A DNA stretch of 64,000 nucleotides from Tamarix chinensis (GCA_030549775.1 CM060174.1:54562707-54626706), one strand, 5' to 3'; shown: positions 12,005-26,221, counted from the first letter of the stretch. The notes: generated from the letters alone by a model not told the origin. Translations and numbers: made by a program.

Positions 12005-13200
12005 CTCGTTATAAAACACCCATTTTCATGATTGAAATTTTTTATTTATTTAAAATATTTTTGGAAGTAAAAATATAAAAAATCCTATAAAAAGAATAGG
12101 ATACTACTATTATATCTTACATAAGATAGATGACCCATTGTTCATTTAATGCTATACACAAGGCTAAATATCCAAAACCAACAACATAAGGTAAACTAGC
12201 CACAAACATATACCATAAGAGGTAGGAAATGTTTAAGGTTTACAACTCAGAGCTATATTAAGCCTCTAAAATAATAATAAAATACATAAGAAGGAAATTA
12301 TAACCAAATGAAAATAAATACAAGTGAAAATGCCTCAATCATTCAAGGACCAACAAAAGAGGGTGCCTCAAAAATGCCTACACTTGAGTAAACCCATCAC
12401 TCCCTGGTCACCCCAAAAAATCTATACATGAATTCATGCTCATGGATTTGAGTAGGAGATTATAACAAAAACCCCATCAATATGCATACATACCAAGAAA
12501 AACCCTTATCACATAGGCTCTGGTATGTGCTCATGCTTATCATACCCAAACATGCATGAAAATTCTTAAATATGCCATTTATGTACTATTCATATAAGAT
12601 CATGAGTGTTCATACTTGGTTCCCTCCTAGTGAACATGATTGATCTTAACTATAAAGACTTGCAGGAGTCATATAAGGGGGTAACATTCTTGGACATAAG
12701 TACCACACGAATGATGAAATATGGATCTCTTATACTATCCCTATAACAACACATTAGTGATGTAGGAGTATCCCCAATAGAAGACCTCAATTTTGTTATT
12801 AAATTCTCTAAATTCAAGCGCTACAAAACCCTTCTTATTTAGGGTGAAGTAATGAATGAAGTTAAGTAAGCCATGTAATCTAATAAAGAGGACCACAAGC
12901 TACCACATTTTAGGGGTTAATTAAATGACTCAAATATGGCTCCATTTGAGGCCTTTAACAGTCAACTTTATAATCCAAAAGCAACAGCAGCAGCTACTAA
13001 ATAAGGGTTGCCACTTCATCTCCAACTCCACCTAAAGATCATTATTTTGGGGCAATTGTTAGCATTTTAACACAAAAGGGGATACAAAGATAGTAGGTCT
13101 GGTTATGCATGGAAGTATATAACATTCTATGGAACCTTTATCATAATTATGTACTTATGGACAACTAATGTAAAAGAGTATTTATTCCAACTTCACGTTT
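12005..13200 (-). repeat. Decayed long-LTR copy F
   Basis: From TATAAAACACCC near 12,012 the sequence follows the beginning of the copy at 54,297 (same order: ACACCC, TGGAAGT, AGGATA, ACAAGGCTAAA). It therefore lies in opposite orientation to copy A beside it, giving a loose inverted pair. Strongly diverged; right edge not determined. Confidence 0.5.
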
Positions 13201-13695
13201 GTACTATTAATGATGTCTTATCCAAGAAAATATCTCTTTAGCTTATAATTAAACCCAAATTATATTATAGGGAATGAGATAAGGTTGATTGTCCGTTTTT
13301 AACAAGCCAAAAAGGTTGAGTTAGTCTTAGTTAGGATTAAATAAGCAAATTAAATCCTTCTTGGTTTTGTTTTAATGAATTCATACCCTTTTTGGTCTTT
13401 TAGTTATAAACTTCGATACATGTTAGTTTTGTTTGGATTAGAAGAAATCAACTCTTTGAGAATGAATGCCTTCAAAGATACTGCATTATTTGAATGAATT
13501 TTCCCCAAATCTTTTTTTTTATCTCAAGTGTTGTAATGATTGAGTGATAGTTGCAAGCATATGAATCTAAGGGCCACATAGTTCATATTTTTGTCACCCT
13601 TATCCCCCCCATTTTGTTCTTATTCTTAGTGACTCATTAAAACCAAACCTCCATTGATTTAGGTTCACCTAATTTGTGTCCCTAATGCATAAAAT
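13200..13695 (+). other. Possible remnant LTR upstream of a gypsy PBS
   Basis: This AT-rich sequence leads directly to a PBS-like motif at 13,696. By position it should be the U5 end of a 5' LTR, but I found no matching 3' LTR, so this is inferred from context only. Confidence 0.35.
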
Positions 13696-13707
13696 TGGTA
13701 TCATAGC
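13696..13707 (+). other. Degenerate primer binding site
   Basis: TGGTATCATAGC, one mismatch from the tRNA-iMet primer site, about 175 bp upstream of a gag-like start (MPPKHSNKTSK near 13,870). Confidence 0.6.
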
Positions 13708-13869
13708 TTAGGTTGTATAAAATTGGTTCATATCATTCTTTCTCACCTTCCTCATCTTTTCTAAACCTAAAAACTCAAAAAAAATTCTAGCCATCTAAAC
13801 AACAAACTTCCACCCTTTCATTCAACTTATTCTCATTTTCTCATATTTTAACATAATTAAAGATGAGAT

Positions 13870-16025
13870 CATGCCACCAAAACACTCCAACAAGACATCT
13901 AAATGATATATACAACTTTCGAGGACTTACAAGGAGAAATAGATCCCAATCCTCTGAACCCAAAAAGAAATTGTGTAACACAAGATGTTGATGAGCCTAT
14001 TGAAGTTGAACATGGTTCTAGTTAGTTTGGATCACCCTTAAGCAACACCTGACATGAACCAAAGAGAAGGAGGAATTAGAAAAGGGTATCATAGGGGATG
14101 TAAAGGCTGAGATACCCGAGATTGATGGTTATCATAATCTATGGGAATTATTAGAATAGAAGTTGAGGTGTTAAAGGATTTTTAATGTTCAAGGATACAA
14201 GGATGATAAGAGTTTTAAATTTAGTACTTGAAAACTCAAGGGATATGCAACCCTTTGGTGGGACAATCTTACCAAATAATGGAGGAGGAAGGTAAAATTA
14301 AAGGGGAAATCATGGGTTAAAATGAATAAACTTATGAGGGATATGTTTATACCATCATCATACACTCAAAGACTATATAATAAATTATCTTCCCTAAGGA
14401 AATGTCAATTGATCGTGGAGGATTGTACATGTGAGTTTGAGAAGTTGTTTTTAAAACTTAGCATTGAGGAAATGAAGAGCATACCATATCAAGATTTGTG
14501 GGAGGTATTAGGAAGAAAATTCCTTGGAAGGTGGAAATTAAATGATAGAATACCTTAGATGAGTTATTTATTTTAGGCACCAAGGCATAAAAACACAAAA
14601 AAAAAAAAGAAAACTCGGTTTAATTACAACAAACCGGTTGCTAACACTTCTAAAAATGTTTCCACGCCATTTAATCCCCTTCAAACCCTATGAAGTTCAA
14701 TTTAAAAGAGAAGGATAAGGAAGATGTTACTGATTAGGGTAAGAAATATTAGGTGTTTCAAGTGCCAATGAGTAGGAAACTATCAAAAGGGCTGCTCTAA
14801 CTATAGGGTCATGACCGTTGTTGAAGTGAATGAGGGTATTCTTGAAGAGGAGATTGAAGAAGAAGGTTCAATTCATAAGAAGGAAGAGGAGGAAGTACCC
14901 TCGGATGTTAGAGAGACACTCATGGTGAGGAAGTTGCTACATGCTAAGAAGGTCATGGTGGATGACACACAAAGAGAGTGAATTTTTCAAATCAAGTGCA
15001 TAATTTTTAGCAAAGTGTATTCATTCATCATTTTATGGTGGAATTTGTATTAATGTGGTGTCATGTAACCATGTTGATAAAATTAATCTACCAACAATAA
15101 TAGACGCCAAACCCTATAAGATCTAATGGTTAAATAATGGTAATATAGCATAAGTCACCAAGCAAGTCCTTGTGCCATTTTCGATTAGGAAAACCTAATA
15201 AGATCAATTTTTTGTGATGTCATGCGCATGGACTCCTATCACCTCCTTTTGGGGCTCCCTTAACAATATTATAGGCATATAACCCATGATATAAGAAGAA
15301 ACACCTATTCATTGAATTTGTTAATAGGAATATCATTTTAACTCATTTGAAAATCAAGTAGAATATAAGTGAAGAGAAGACAAGTTGTCAAAAGTCTTGT
15401 TCACAAATGAAAGGTGTGCAGATAGGGTTATTATGAAGGGAGAAATTATGTATTTATTATTGTTGTTTGAAGAAAATACGAGAAGAAAACTTGTATATCC
15501 TCAATTTAGGGGTTTGTTAGAAGAATTTAATGATGTATTCCCTAAAGATATACCCCATGTATTACCCTCCTCCCAGTTATAGTTATAAAGCATCAAATAG
15601 ATTTTATACTTGGTGCTACCCTCCTTGACAAGTACTCATATAGGTGTAACTCTAAGGAACCTAATGAGCTTCCAAAACATGTGGAAGAATTATTGTCTAA
15701 GGGATTGATTCAATAATCCCTTAATCCTTGTGTATTCCCTACTTTAATTGTGCCAAAACAAAAAGAACCATGTGAGTGTGTGTTAATATTAGAGTTATCA
15801 ACAACATCACAATCAAGTCTAGGTATTGTACCTAGACTTGATGATTTTCTTGATTAATTGCATGTAGTATGTCTTTTTTCAAAAATTAAACTTAGAAGTG
15901 GATACTAACAAATAATAATAAAAGAGCATGATCTATGGAAACTAACATTTAAAATCAAAGGACAATTTTATGGATGGATGATCATGCTATTTTGTTTGTC
16001 AAATACTCCTAGTAATAAAAACCCC
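13870..16025 (+). pseudogene. Decayed Ty3/gypsy gag-protease-RT
   Basis: The + strand carries gypsy pieces in the right order, with many stops and shifts. Gag is at about 14,100-14,490 (EIDGYHNLWELLE, GYATLWWDNLTK, DMFIPSSYTQRLYNKLSSL). A broken zinc knuckle lies near 14,750 (RCFKCQ...GNYQKGC). A protease-like stretch lies near 15,010-15,180 (GGICINVVSCNHV, then DAKPYKI). The RT N-terminal lead is at 15,385-15,700 (LLEEFNDVFPKDIPHVLP, then KHQIDFILGAT and HVEELLSKGLIQ). RT fingers and palm follow up to about 16,020, but the catalytic YxDD region is not reached. RNase H, integrase and a 3' LTR are missing. This is an old, truncated element of the same broad type as 1228-8185. Confidence 0.82.
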
Positions 16026-19000
16026 TTGAAGTGTTAAAGGGTCACCATGGATGAATGATGAGAGGCTAGGTATTAACCCAAATGATGGTTATCTTCATGC
16101 ATTAGTAAGTTCTTTATTTTCCTTTTCCACACTTACAATGACATATAGTAAAGAACAACTTAATTAAAGTAGCACTAAATTACTAGTTTATGCATTTTAC
16201 ACACTAACAAATAATACTTGAAATTAATGATGACAACATAAATGAGTTGTTTCATGCATGTACTTAAAAAATAGGGGCTTGTAGGAAAAAATTTCAAATA
16301 TTTATATGCTTAAGTATCAAAATTGTTGGCAATGGTGAGACGGTTTTTCCCATAAAAGGATTGGAGGAGGCAGAGGAAAGGAAGCACAATCGGTATACAT
16401 AGAAAATCGGCAAACAAAGCTTGTTACTTGCAAATGGTATCACGTGTAGTTTGTCCAATTTATCTACATAAATGGTATCATAAGAAGATTTTAGTTTTCA
16501 AAAATATTTAAGATATTTACATAATTACCTCATATCCGGCATGCATCCTAGAAATGACTCCATGGTGAAATTTATGATATTAAGATGTAACCATTGAGTT
16601 TAAATTAAATAAGTCAACACTATCCTTTATTGCTAACATAATAACATCCTTTCATTGGAAACATATTAGCTTCATCGGTCATTTTCCTATAGATAACACA
16701 ATAATATTTTTTTATACACAAACCCACAAACAAAATAATCTAATTGTAACATCTCCTTTTGTACCAACAAAAAAATTTATTTTAAAAGAATGATGTGCAA
16801 GATCAAATAGTAAATAGGAGATGTTATCACCACATTTATCATGAGGAGAGGTATGTGTGTTTAGATAATGTATGATAGATGTAAGGCTTGACATAAGAAT
16901 CAAAGCACTTAAACAATGATACTATACTAAAAACCTTTTTAAATTACAAAATCTCAAACAATGACCATAAAATTTGAAACAAAATTGACAAAGACCAAAA
17001 CCAAGAAACCTAACATGGGTCAAAAACATCATAAGTGCTACTCTTTGACACAAGCCTAATGCTACACGAGTAATCTAACACATGCTCCAAAGCCTAAGAA
17101 CCCTACATAATATTTCATCATCTACCCATTTGAATTGGGCAGTGACCATGAAGGAATCATCTTTATTAAAGAATGTAAAAATAACTCAAATAGGATCTTT
17201 TTAGGAAAAACGCTACTCATTAGGAAAAAATCAAAGTCAAAATTTGGTTAACATTTCTCTAAATATCCTGGTGTACGACATTGTGTCCTTTTGCACCCTA
17301 GTCACTATAACCTTATTGTTTCACTTTTCACTTGCCTTTATTTCTACCAAACAGACCGCCTGCATGTCCAAACCTATACATCACACCTCTATCTTCTTTG
17401 GAATTATTTTTGGTTTACCATAAATTTTACACACTCTATTACTCACTGAACCACCTACTCTTTGTTCAAGTGTTGAATATGTTCGTTCACATCTCTCTCA
17501 TTAGCCTATTAATTTCAATAACCCTCATCCCCTTATGCTCTTGCATTGCTTTTTTTTCATTAAATCTTAATTTCATTAGCTTCTTTTATTTGTTTATATC
17601 CTCTATCCCTAATTTGTTTACATTTTTGGATAATTATTGGTGTTCTTCACTCTTTGCTCTTGAGACCAAGAGTTAAGTCCCTTTCTCTTCTTCTTCTTGA
17701 TTTCTTTTATTTCTCTTCTATAATTCCTCTTATCGGACATTTATTTATTTTTCAAGTGAGTAAAGGAGGTTATGCTTGTGGTTAATTTGTGAAGATTTGT
17801 TTCTCCTTATTCTGCTATTCTATTTTCAAAGGGTATGTTACTACTTACCTAGTAATTTATTAATTTTACTTTTTCATTTTATGATTGATTGTTATATGTG
17901 TTCTTATGATTTTTTCTGTTATTAAAGGGTTTTCAAGAGAGTCTTAGATTTTAAGGATCTTTTCTCTTATTTTTTAGGCTTGAAATATGTAAGTTAATTC
18001 TTCTCCTTGTGTGCTTAGTCTTAATTTCTAATCGTGTATGTGATATTATATTTAAGCATTGTAAGCATAAGCTATGTTTTTCCTATTATTTTATGTGAAG
18101 CATTCTAAGGTTATTTATGCTAGATTATGTTAATTGTGTAAAAGTAAGAAAATTTTTTAGCATAAGTATTTTGATGATTTTTGAATGATATATAAGATCA
18201 TGTTAGTATATTGTATTTATATATTAAATTAACTTCAATTAAATTTGTAATTTTATACATATGATAATAGGTGAAATAATGATAGTTTATGTATTTAAAT
18301 TGGTGTGGCTCTTAATGGGGGAATTGTTGTCCAAGCAAGGTTTTTTCATGCTTTGCTATATATTTTAGTGTGTTAATTAAGCATTTCACTTAAAGTTGGA
18401 TGCATAACATGATAAGTTTTAAGAATGTTCAGGCTTATATATGCATGATCAAAGTATTTTAAGCCTTAAGGGTAAATATGTCATGTTACCCTTGTTTTGT
18501 CATTTTTATATCATGTATGTTAATCATGTACAATAAGATATTAATTTTGTTAAGAATGTAAAATATGGTATGCTAGAAATGAATGGCTAAGGTTTTATAT
18601 GTTAGATTGCTTAACATGCAACTAAAGGCATACTCATTATTCTATGTGCAAAATATTGGGTTCTAATTATACTTTTAGGATGGTTGTGATTAATTTAGCA
18701 TGTTTAAGGGTTGTGTTAGTTTTTTTAAATTATCAATTTCTTTGGGATTTATGATTAAATTTTAAATTAGGGTTCTTAAGGGAATATTCATTTTTCATGG
18801 ACAAAATATTCCAAAGTATTGAATAATTAAATTAGGTTGGCCTTATATGACTTTTAGTTTACCTTTGATCACTATCTTGATAGTTTACTTTTGGATAATT
18901 GGAAATAGAAGGTTGAAAAGGGATTAAATTAATTAAGTGCTTAGATTGTAACTTAATGCCTAACCTACTTCATATTGTATTGATTTTTGTAACCCTTGTG

Positions 19001-19336
19001 GTTACATGTGATTGATTGTTGTGTGGATCTTGTATCCCTTTGTTTGATGGTTTGATATTGAATAAAACACTAATAACTTAAAATAAAATACAAACTTGAT
19101 GTGTGAAAGGAATCCCATGCCTCGAACTTTGGCCCCCCAAATGTATAGATGGACCTTCGGGTAAAATGACTTATTTATTTTGATGTAGGGGCATACACAA
19201 CAATTATACAAGCCATGGGCCAACTTATTTCATATTAGAGTTCATCAGTTTATATTTGGTTGAGGAATTTGGTCAAACTACCAACATTAGACATAATAAG
19301 AGGCTTACTTGCTTAAACATGGATCAAAAGGGACTT
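16026..19336. other. AT-rich non-coding stretch
   Basis: No gene is visible. ORFs here are short and low-complexity. The pyrimidine-rich stretch at 17,500-17,850 loosely resembles the region after the TATA box in the long-LTR copies (23,040-23,400), so part may be LTR-derived. Confidence 0.4.
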
Positions 19337-22251
19337 TGTAATACCTTAAATTTTAACCTAACCCTAATGACCAACAATTGATATTTTAAATTTATCGTAA
19401 TATCTTAATCCTAAATCTAAACCTATTCCTACTCTTAATTTCAAGTGATTAATATTTTAATCTAACCCTAACCATGGATAATTTATAAATTAATTGTACA
19501 TTAATTCCTTAATCTTAAATTTAAATCTAATTATAATCCTAGTCCTAAGTTTTGTTTTCTTTTCCCTTTTTCTTTACGACCATTTTCTCTTTTCTTTCCT
19601 TTTTTCTTTTTATTTTCCTTCCCTTTATCCCAATCAGCCATTTCCTCTTCGAGCCATGAACCACCTCCTTGCATAGTCTCTTTTCCTTGTCCATTCCTAT
19701 CCACTTCCCTTCTACACCTACCCATGTAGTCTAGCCCATAACCACCAAAAACCATGTCCCCATCCTTTCCCAAACTTTTGTCAAGAGATGAAGCTCTGAC
19801 CGAACCCTTATGCACCTTCAGCTCTTCTCATCTCATCCTCACCCCATTCTCCAATATGCATATATCCCTTTTATCTTTACTCCTCCCCTTCCATTTTCAT
19901 TCAGAATTTCTAGCAAACCAGCCACCTTTTCTCTTCCCCTTCTTCTTCCTTCCACTGCCCCTATTTTGGGTTCATTTTGTGTTTCCACCTTTCTTCACCA
20001 CCACAAACCACTGCTACCTCCATCATTCCTAGCCTCCACAACAACCAACCCATTGCCATCAACCACCACCCTCGACCAAGCCCCTCTTTCTCCTTTTTCT
20101 AGCCATCATTTCCCCCTTCTTAAATGCCCCTATTTATGGTTTTGTCCCTTACACATTCGTGCACTCGCATTCATACAAGAATGCATGCCCTTCTTCATGG
20201 GAGTCATGTACGCCCCGTACACACCCTTCTCTGCAAAACCATGCACCTCCATCGCACCAATCCTTACACCACTCATTGCATGACCTAGCACTAAACACCT
20301 CACACCATCCTCCACCTTGTTGCATAACCACCCATATAGCCATCACCTCTTTTAGTTGCACCACTTTTCAACAAAACTAGCTTCATTATTACTAAGTTCC
20401 ATTTGGTTTTCCTTTACACCATTATCATCCTCATTTTCCTTACCTTTCCATGCTTATTTTTACTAAGTTCTAAGTGTTTTTTGTTCTTGATTTATAGGTT
20501 ATTTTTTGGTGGTATTTGAAAAGCAGTCTTAGTGTTTATACATGTATAAAGACTAATGACATTATTGGTAAGGATATACATCATAACTAGGGTTTTGGTG
20601 TAATGTGTATAGTTGTATGAAATCTTATGTTTGGTATTTTTATATGGATTATGTAATTATGGTAATGTTGGTGTATGACATATTGTGTTGTACGATGAAA
20701 AAGTGAGAAAAATATGAAAGCATGTGATTGTATATATTGTCAGTTAACTTTAGTTTTGTGAGTCAAGAAGATTGGCGTAAATATATAAATTGGAATATGA
20801 ACTTTGAATCATATATAATTGAGGTTATTTATTTTTATGAGGATATATGTTGGAGGTTGAAAATAGTTCAAATTAGGACCTGCAGGTTTTTTTTTTGAAA
20901 ATATGGGCATTTTGGCTATATTAAGGATTATTTGTCGATATAGGTTAATTACAAAATATTGGTAATTTAATGTGTTAATTGGTTCAAATTATGCTAAATA
21001 TATTATGTGGGATACATAGATTAATTATAAATGGTCTAAGTCTAATAAAACGAGAAAATGACTTAAATTGGGAATAATAACCCTAGAGGCGAGGTCATTA
21101 TCATATGTGTAAAACATTAGAGTTAGACCTTGATTTTCCGATATGTTGTTAATATTGAAATTTAATGAATATTCACTAAAATTAATGGTTATATGAGTCT
21201 TATGGAAAATTGTATGCCTAAATTTTAAACTTAGGGTTTTGTTAGGAATAGAGAACAGTAACCCTAGAGGCAGGTTGTTATCACATATGTAAGGCATCAA
21301 AATTAGATCTTAGTTTTTAGATATCTTGTCAATAATAATATTTCAGGTATGTGCACTAAATTGGTAGTAAAATGAGTATTATGAAAGAAGTTATGCTTAT
21401 CCCATAAAATTAAGATTTCTTAAGAAAAATATGGCATTTTCATTAGGGGATGTGTTTGTATTCATTTGGTTGTGCTTTACAAGTTTTGAATACTTAAGTT
21501 AGATTATGTGCCTTATATATCTACATGCTTTTCTAGTGATTATCTTGAGATAAAAAAATAATGGATAAGACATTAGTCACTTAAAGTAAAAGATTAGGTT
21601 GGTCAGAACTGAGATGTTTTGTCCATTCCATCGGACGATCATAGTGGCTTACAAGCATTCTACCTTCAAATGTGCTTTAGTCCATTCCACTTGATTAAAA
21701 ACAATGGGGTCTTTAAACTCAACATAAATAAGAATATGGTCTTGAGATACATAATAATGAATATGACATTAATCACTTAAAGTGAAATATTACATGAGTC
21801 ACGACTAAGGTGTTACATCCATTCTACTAGATGATAATAGTGACTCAAGAGTAATTTTTCCTTGAGATTTGCTTTAGAACGTTTCATTGATTTAAGAATA
21901 GTAGTTAGGAGTGTGTTATTTTAGTATATGTTGGGCCCATTCCACCAAACGATAATAGTTGATCATTGGCATTTTACCATGAGACATACTCCAGTATATT
22001 CCATCAAATTAAGAATAGTAGGATCCCTGAACTCATCGTAAATAAGAATTTGGATTATGATTATATCTAATAATGTATTTACTAAATCAACTATTATTTT
22101 ACATCATATTATATTAATCCATATGCATACTTATTATTTCATATGACCTTCTAACATTATGTTACCTCGTTATGATTGTATCATTCTCTTACTTAGTACA
22201 TAGCGAACTAGCTATCCTTTTTATGGGTGATGCTTACTCCCACGAGTAGGT
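19337..22251 (+). repeat. Long-LTR copy B, truncated
   Basis: It starts TGTAATACC, resembling the reverse complement of the end of the 23,396-27,974 copy. It carries the pyrimidine-rich block (19,550-20,380) that mirrors that copy's purine-rich block, then the segment shared with copy A (20,820-22,250), including the tandem CCATTCCA block at 21,620-22,030. It breaks off after CACGAGTAGG where another copy begins. ORFs across 19,500-20,400 are low-complexity by-products of this block. Confidence 0.65.
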
Positions 22252-23008
22252 TGTAATACCCCCATCTTTTATAAGGTTTGTCGAATGGAAAGTTTTGGTG
22301 TTTATTAAAGTTTAATAATGTTTGATTTTGATTTAGAACTATAATTGATTTTGAGAAAAAGTTGGATCGGAATAAGTATTGGAAATTTAATAAAACTAAT
22401 TTTTAGGCAGACCAATCAATGGGTTCAATGAATCAATCAACTAGTTTGTCATTCTAGCTAAATGGTTTTGCTTGACCAAACCAATTGATTGGTCAGTAGA
22501 ACAATCGATTAGTTGTTTAAGCTAAGTATATTTTTTAAACTCAATTTTTTTTAGAAATATTGTTTATACCAAAATAAAACATTGATAATACTACTCCAAG
22601 CTATTCTTTAAAAATTCTTAACCCTTCTTATCATGTGTTGGCTCTAGATGCTACATCGAACTGATTTGAGGGTTTGATTTAGACAATTGAGGGAGAGGAT
22701 GACATCAAACTAGCCTTCTTTCACCTCTCACCTCTGCATACTTCTAGAATCATTGCTTCAATTCCCAAATTATCTCTACTCAGCTAAGAGATTCCTTCCC
22801 ATGCTTATCATCCATTACCCTTCCTATGTTTAATATTTTCTAGGTAAATTCGACCTATATTCTCCAAAAAAATCACTATTTCAACTCTAGAAGGGAATTC
22901 GACATATCTTTAACAAAATTTACCCATTTTTCTCAAATCTAAATGGTAAAAAGTTAGGTTCTTTGATTTGTTGCATAATCTCACTCATTCTAGAACCAAT
23001 TTTTTGGC

Positions 23009-23016
23009 TATAAATA
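23009..23016 (+). promoter_or_regulatory. TATA box of LTR copy C
   Basis: TATAAATA in GGCTATAAATAACCCTTAT, matched at the same place in copy D on the other strand (56,754-56,761). This supports the reading of these copies as LTRs. Confidence 0.5.
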
Positions 23017-24152
23017 ACCCTTATCACCCCTTCTACTCACTTTTCTTTCAGCCTCTGTAGCTTTCTAGTACCTATTTTCTTCCTCCCCACGTTGAGCTTA
23101 ATTTTGATTTCTTTCCACTCTTTTGATCTTTTTTGTATTTCCTTCTTATTTATCTTTAAGGAAGGGAGGATTAGATTTAAGAAGAAGTTGACTCTCTCTC
23201 GACATAATTTTCCTCTATTTTTCTCTTAGGTTTGGTAAGTCTATTTCCCTCTAATTTAAATTATGAGCTGTGAAAATTATTCATTTAGTTATGAATCTTT
23301 AACCTCCTACTTTAAAGGTTTTGAAGTTAAAAATCTTCCAAGTTGATTTTTTCCATTTGGGAAATTTCTTTGCTTACATCAAGTAAGTCATTCTTTGTAA
23401 CACCCCAAAATTCACTACTTTTGTTTTTTGAAAAGCGGAAGTGATTAAAATAGAAAGGATTAAATTAAAACCTGTGAATTCTGGGGATGCTACCGCCACA
23501 CTTAGTACCAGACCAGTTCTCTCCGACCATTCCAGTACCAAGTGCTAAGGCTAAGAAAAGATTTACATTAAACTCAAACCAATAATTCATAAAAGAACTC
23601 GAAAGATCATTCATTAAAAATCAGAGTACGTGTAAAGAATCATAAATCAATAATAAGATAGAAATCAGAGTGCGAAATCAAAATTCCTCGAAAGGAGTAA
23701 TAGCTACAAACATTAATATTTAATTTCGAAAAATCCAAAACAAAAGAAATAACAAGGAGCAATAGAGGTTACATAAAGATTGAAATATGGCCACAACTCT
23801 CTCGAACTTTGAGCCAAGCATGCTTAACACTCAGTCCCGACTGATGTCTCGCCCACCTGCACAAATTAGAAGGGCATACTACTCGTGGGAATGAGCAGCA
23901 CCCATGAAACGGGTGATCAGTACGCTACGTACTGAGTAAGGTAACCGAGCACTAAGGCCAACACATAAGCATATGATCCATGTAGAATAATAAAAGGGAA
24001 TAATCCAACATAACAACATAAAGGCATATGAACAATTCAGGTAAAAGTATAAAGGCCCATTTATAGTCCAGATTAATTACTTGATTAATCTTTTATCGAA
24101 AGTCGATTCACACCATACCTTTTATCAAATTCATGTAAGTACAGGAACACCT

Positions 24153-24510
24153 CACTATTATTGCCGGTGGGCCGGTCACTTGCGGGACAAAGTCCACACC
24201 ACTATTATTCGCCGGTGGATCGGTCACTTGCGGGACAAAGTCCACACCACTATTCCTGATCGGTGGATCGGTCTGGTTCCTGCTCACATGGTGTTCCACT
24301 GTAAGTAATTAGTATCTTTTAAGCGTTTGTAACTCTGGTTTGTTTTTATTGAGCTCGAGTCACCCCACTAGTATTGCCGGTGGGCCGGAAACGCACAGGT
24401 ATAAAGCCTGACCACTATTATTACTGATGGATCGGTTACACATAGGACATCATGTCCTAACCACTATTTCTGACCGATGGATTGGTTTAGACCCGGCTCA
24501 ATAATCTTCC
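24153..24510. repeat. 47-bp tandem repeat and diverged second block
   Basis: Three head-to-tail units start CACTATTATTGCCGGTGG at 24,153 and include CGGTCACTTGCGGGACAAAG. A diverged second block of three units lies at 24,365-24,510. Decayed versions occur in copies A and B on the opposite strand. Confidence 0.85.
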
Positions 24511-24887
24511 ACTTTAAATGATTAGTGTCTTAAGTATCTTATTCAAAGGCTTTCACCATGGACATGCACGAATCATAAATCATAAATTCCATATTCATCA
24601 TCATACTTACACTTTAATCACCACATACATATGATAACACAAAAACCCTAATCAGCCACACCAAACCCTAATTAACCACAACAACCCATAGTTAATCATT
24701 CCAAACCCTAATTCAGTCTCCTCTGTACCCTTAATTTGCTCCACGTGATATTTTTCATCCTAAGTGCTCAAACACCCAAACAACACTTACATTACCTTCC
24801 TCACATCCCAAATTAACTTTCCACACGTAAATTTCATACCCATGCAGACATTAATCTCCCCATGCAAACCTTCAAACCTTTTTCATG

Positions 24888-25150
24888 CAACCCTAAAATT
24901 CCACGTGAAACCCTAAATTCAACCATGCAAACCCTAATACCGCCATTCAACCATCAATGCCACCATGTAAACCCTAATACCACCATACAACTATAAATAC
25001 CACCATACAACCCTAATACCACCGTACAAACCATAAATACCACCATACAAACCATGATTCCGTCATACAAACCCCTAAATTCAATCCATACAAAACCAAA
25101 GATTCACCCATACCAAACCTAAATTCAAACCATATAAAACCTAAAGATTC
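24888..25150. repeat. Minisatellite with CCCTAA / ACCACCATACAA units
   Basis: Irregular units of about 20-25 bp (AATACCACCATACAA...CCCTAA). CCCTAA resembles the plant telomere unit CCCTAAA, but the spacing is not telomeric. Confidence 0.75.
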
Positions 25151-25161
25151 GTCCTTACCTT

Positions 25162-25627
25162 ACAATTTATTAGATTCTCCCATTCATAACCACAAATTAG
25201 ATTTTCCCATACAAGACCATAAGTTAGATTCTCCCACATAAAATTATAAATTGGAATCTCCCAAGCAAAACCATAAATTGGGTTCCCCCAAACAAATCAT
25301 AAATTAGATTCTCTCAATCAAATCATAAATTAGATTCTCCCATATAGTATCATAAATTACATTCTCCCAAATAACATCATAATGTAGATTCTCCCAACAA
25401 ACCATAATTTCGATTCTCCCATATAACATCATAAATTAGATTCTCCCAATTAACATCATAGATTAGATTCTCTGAAACACACCATAAATTCGATTTTCCC
25501 ATATAACGTCATAAATTATATTCTCCCAAATAAAACCATACATTATATTCTCCGCATGAAACCATAAATTGTATTCTTCCACATAAACCATACATTAGAT
25601 TATTCCTTATAAAACCATAAAATTAGG
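25162..25627. repeat. Minisatellite, about 17 units of 25-28 bp
   Basis: Head-to-tail variants of ATAAATTAGATTCTCCCA run directly after the previous array. I count about 17 units with point differences. Confidence 0.88.
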
Positions 25628-26221
25628 TCAACTCACTTCCCTTAGTCAACTTCTTTCCCCATCCTCCTTTTTCATCCTTTCTCCCACACAAACCACATCG
25701 ACATCCTCTCATGCATGTCTTACAGGGTCACAACACATATCGTCACATACACATAGTACACATGCCATACAAAAACATACTTCAACTCCATGTCATACCA
25801 CATACAAAATAATTAATAATCATACACCTAGAATACATAGCATATGAAGCACATAATGCATATAAGCACACAATGGCCTTAGTAACACCCTTACCTAAAA
25901 CGACACTGGTCTTGGAGCACGCTCCTATGCCTCCTTAGGGCTTTGACCTGTCACACCTATTATGAGGAAAAAGCTAAAATTAGACTCCCTCCTATCAAAA
26001 ATAATATTAAACACTAACTTAATATAAGACTAGGCTTTTAATAAAATAATAATAACCAAAATACTAAGAATAATATCAATATTAACATGAACAAGAATAA
26101 TAAAAATAGTAGCAATAATAATAATAAGGCATTACTCAAAAATAAAGTGAAATAAGGGCTTCGGCCCCTTTAACAAAATAATACTAAAAATATTATTTGT
26201 AAATTAAATATCCAAATTTAC

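Noticed and set aside
19494..20380. Cluster of ORFs on both strands, some Pro/Ser/His-rich
   Set aside because: Compositional ORFs in the pyrimidine-rich part of LTR copy B; several frames are open at once and none has a start context or splice support.
9850..22251. LTR copies A and B as the two LTRs of the gag-RT relic at 13.7-16.0 kb
   Set aside because: Orientation fits, but the PBS-like motif at 13,696 is about 1.8 kb beyond the end of copy A, with copy F and unrelated sequence between, so the pairing is not supported.
24640..25100. CCCTAA words suggesting an interstitial telomere
   Set aside because: The words are separated by other sequence with irregular spacing and never form CCCTAAA tandem runs.
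25162..25627. Regular repeats that could suggest a CRISPR-like array
   Set aside because: Units are head-to-tail with no unique spacers, in a eukaryotic LTR; it is a minisatellite.
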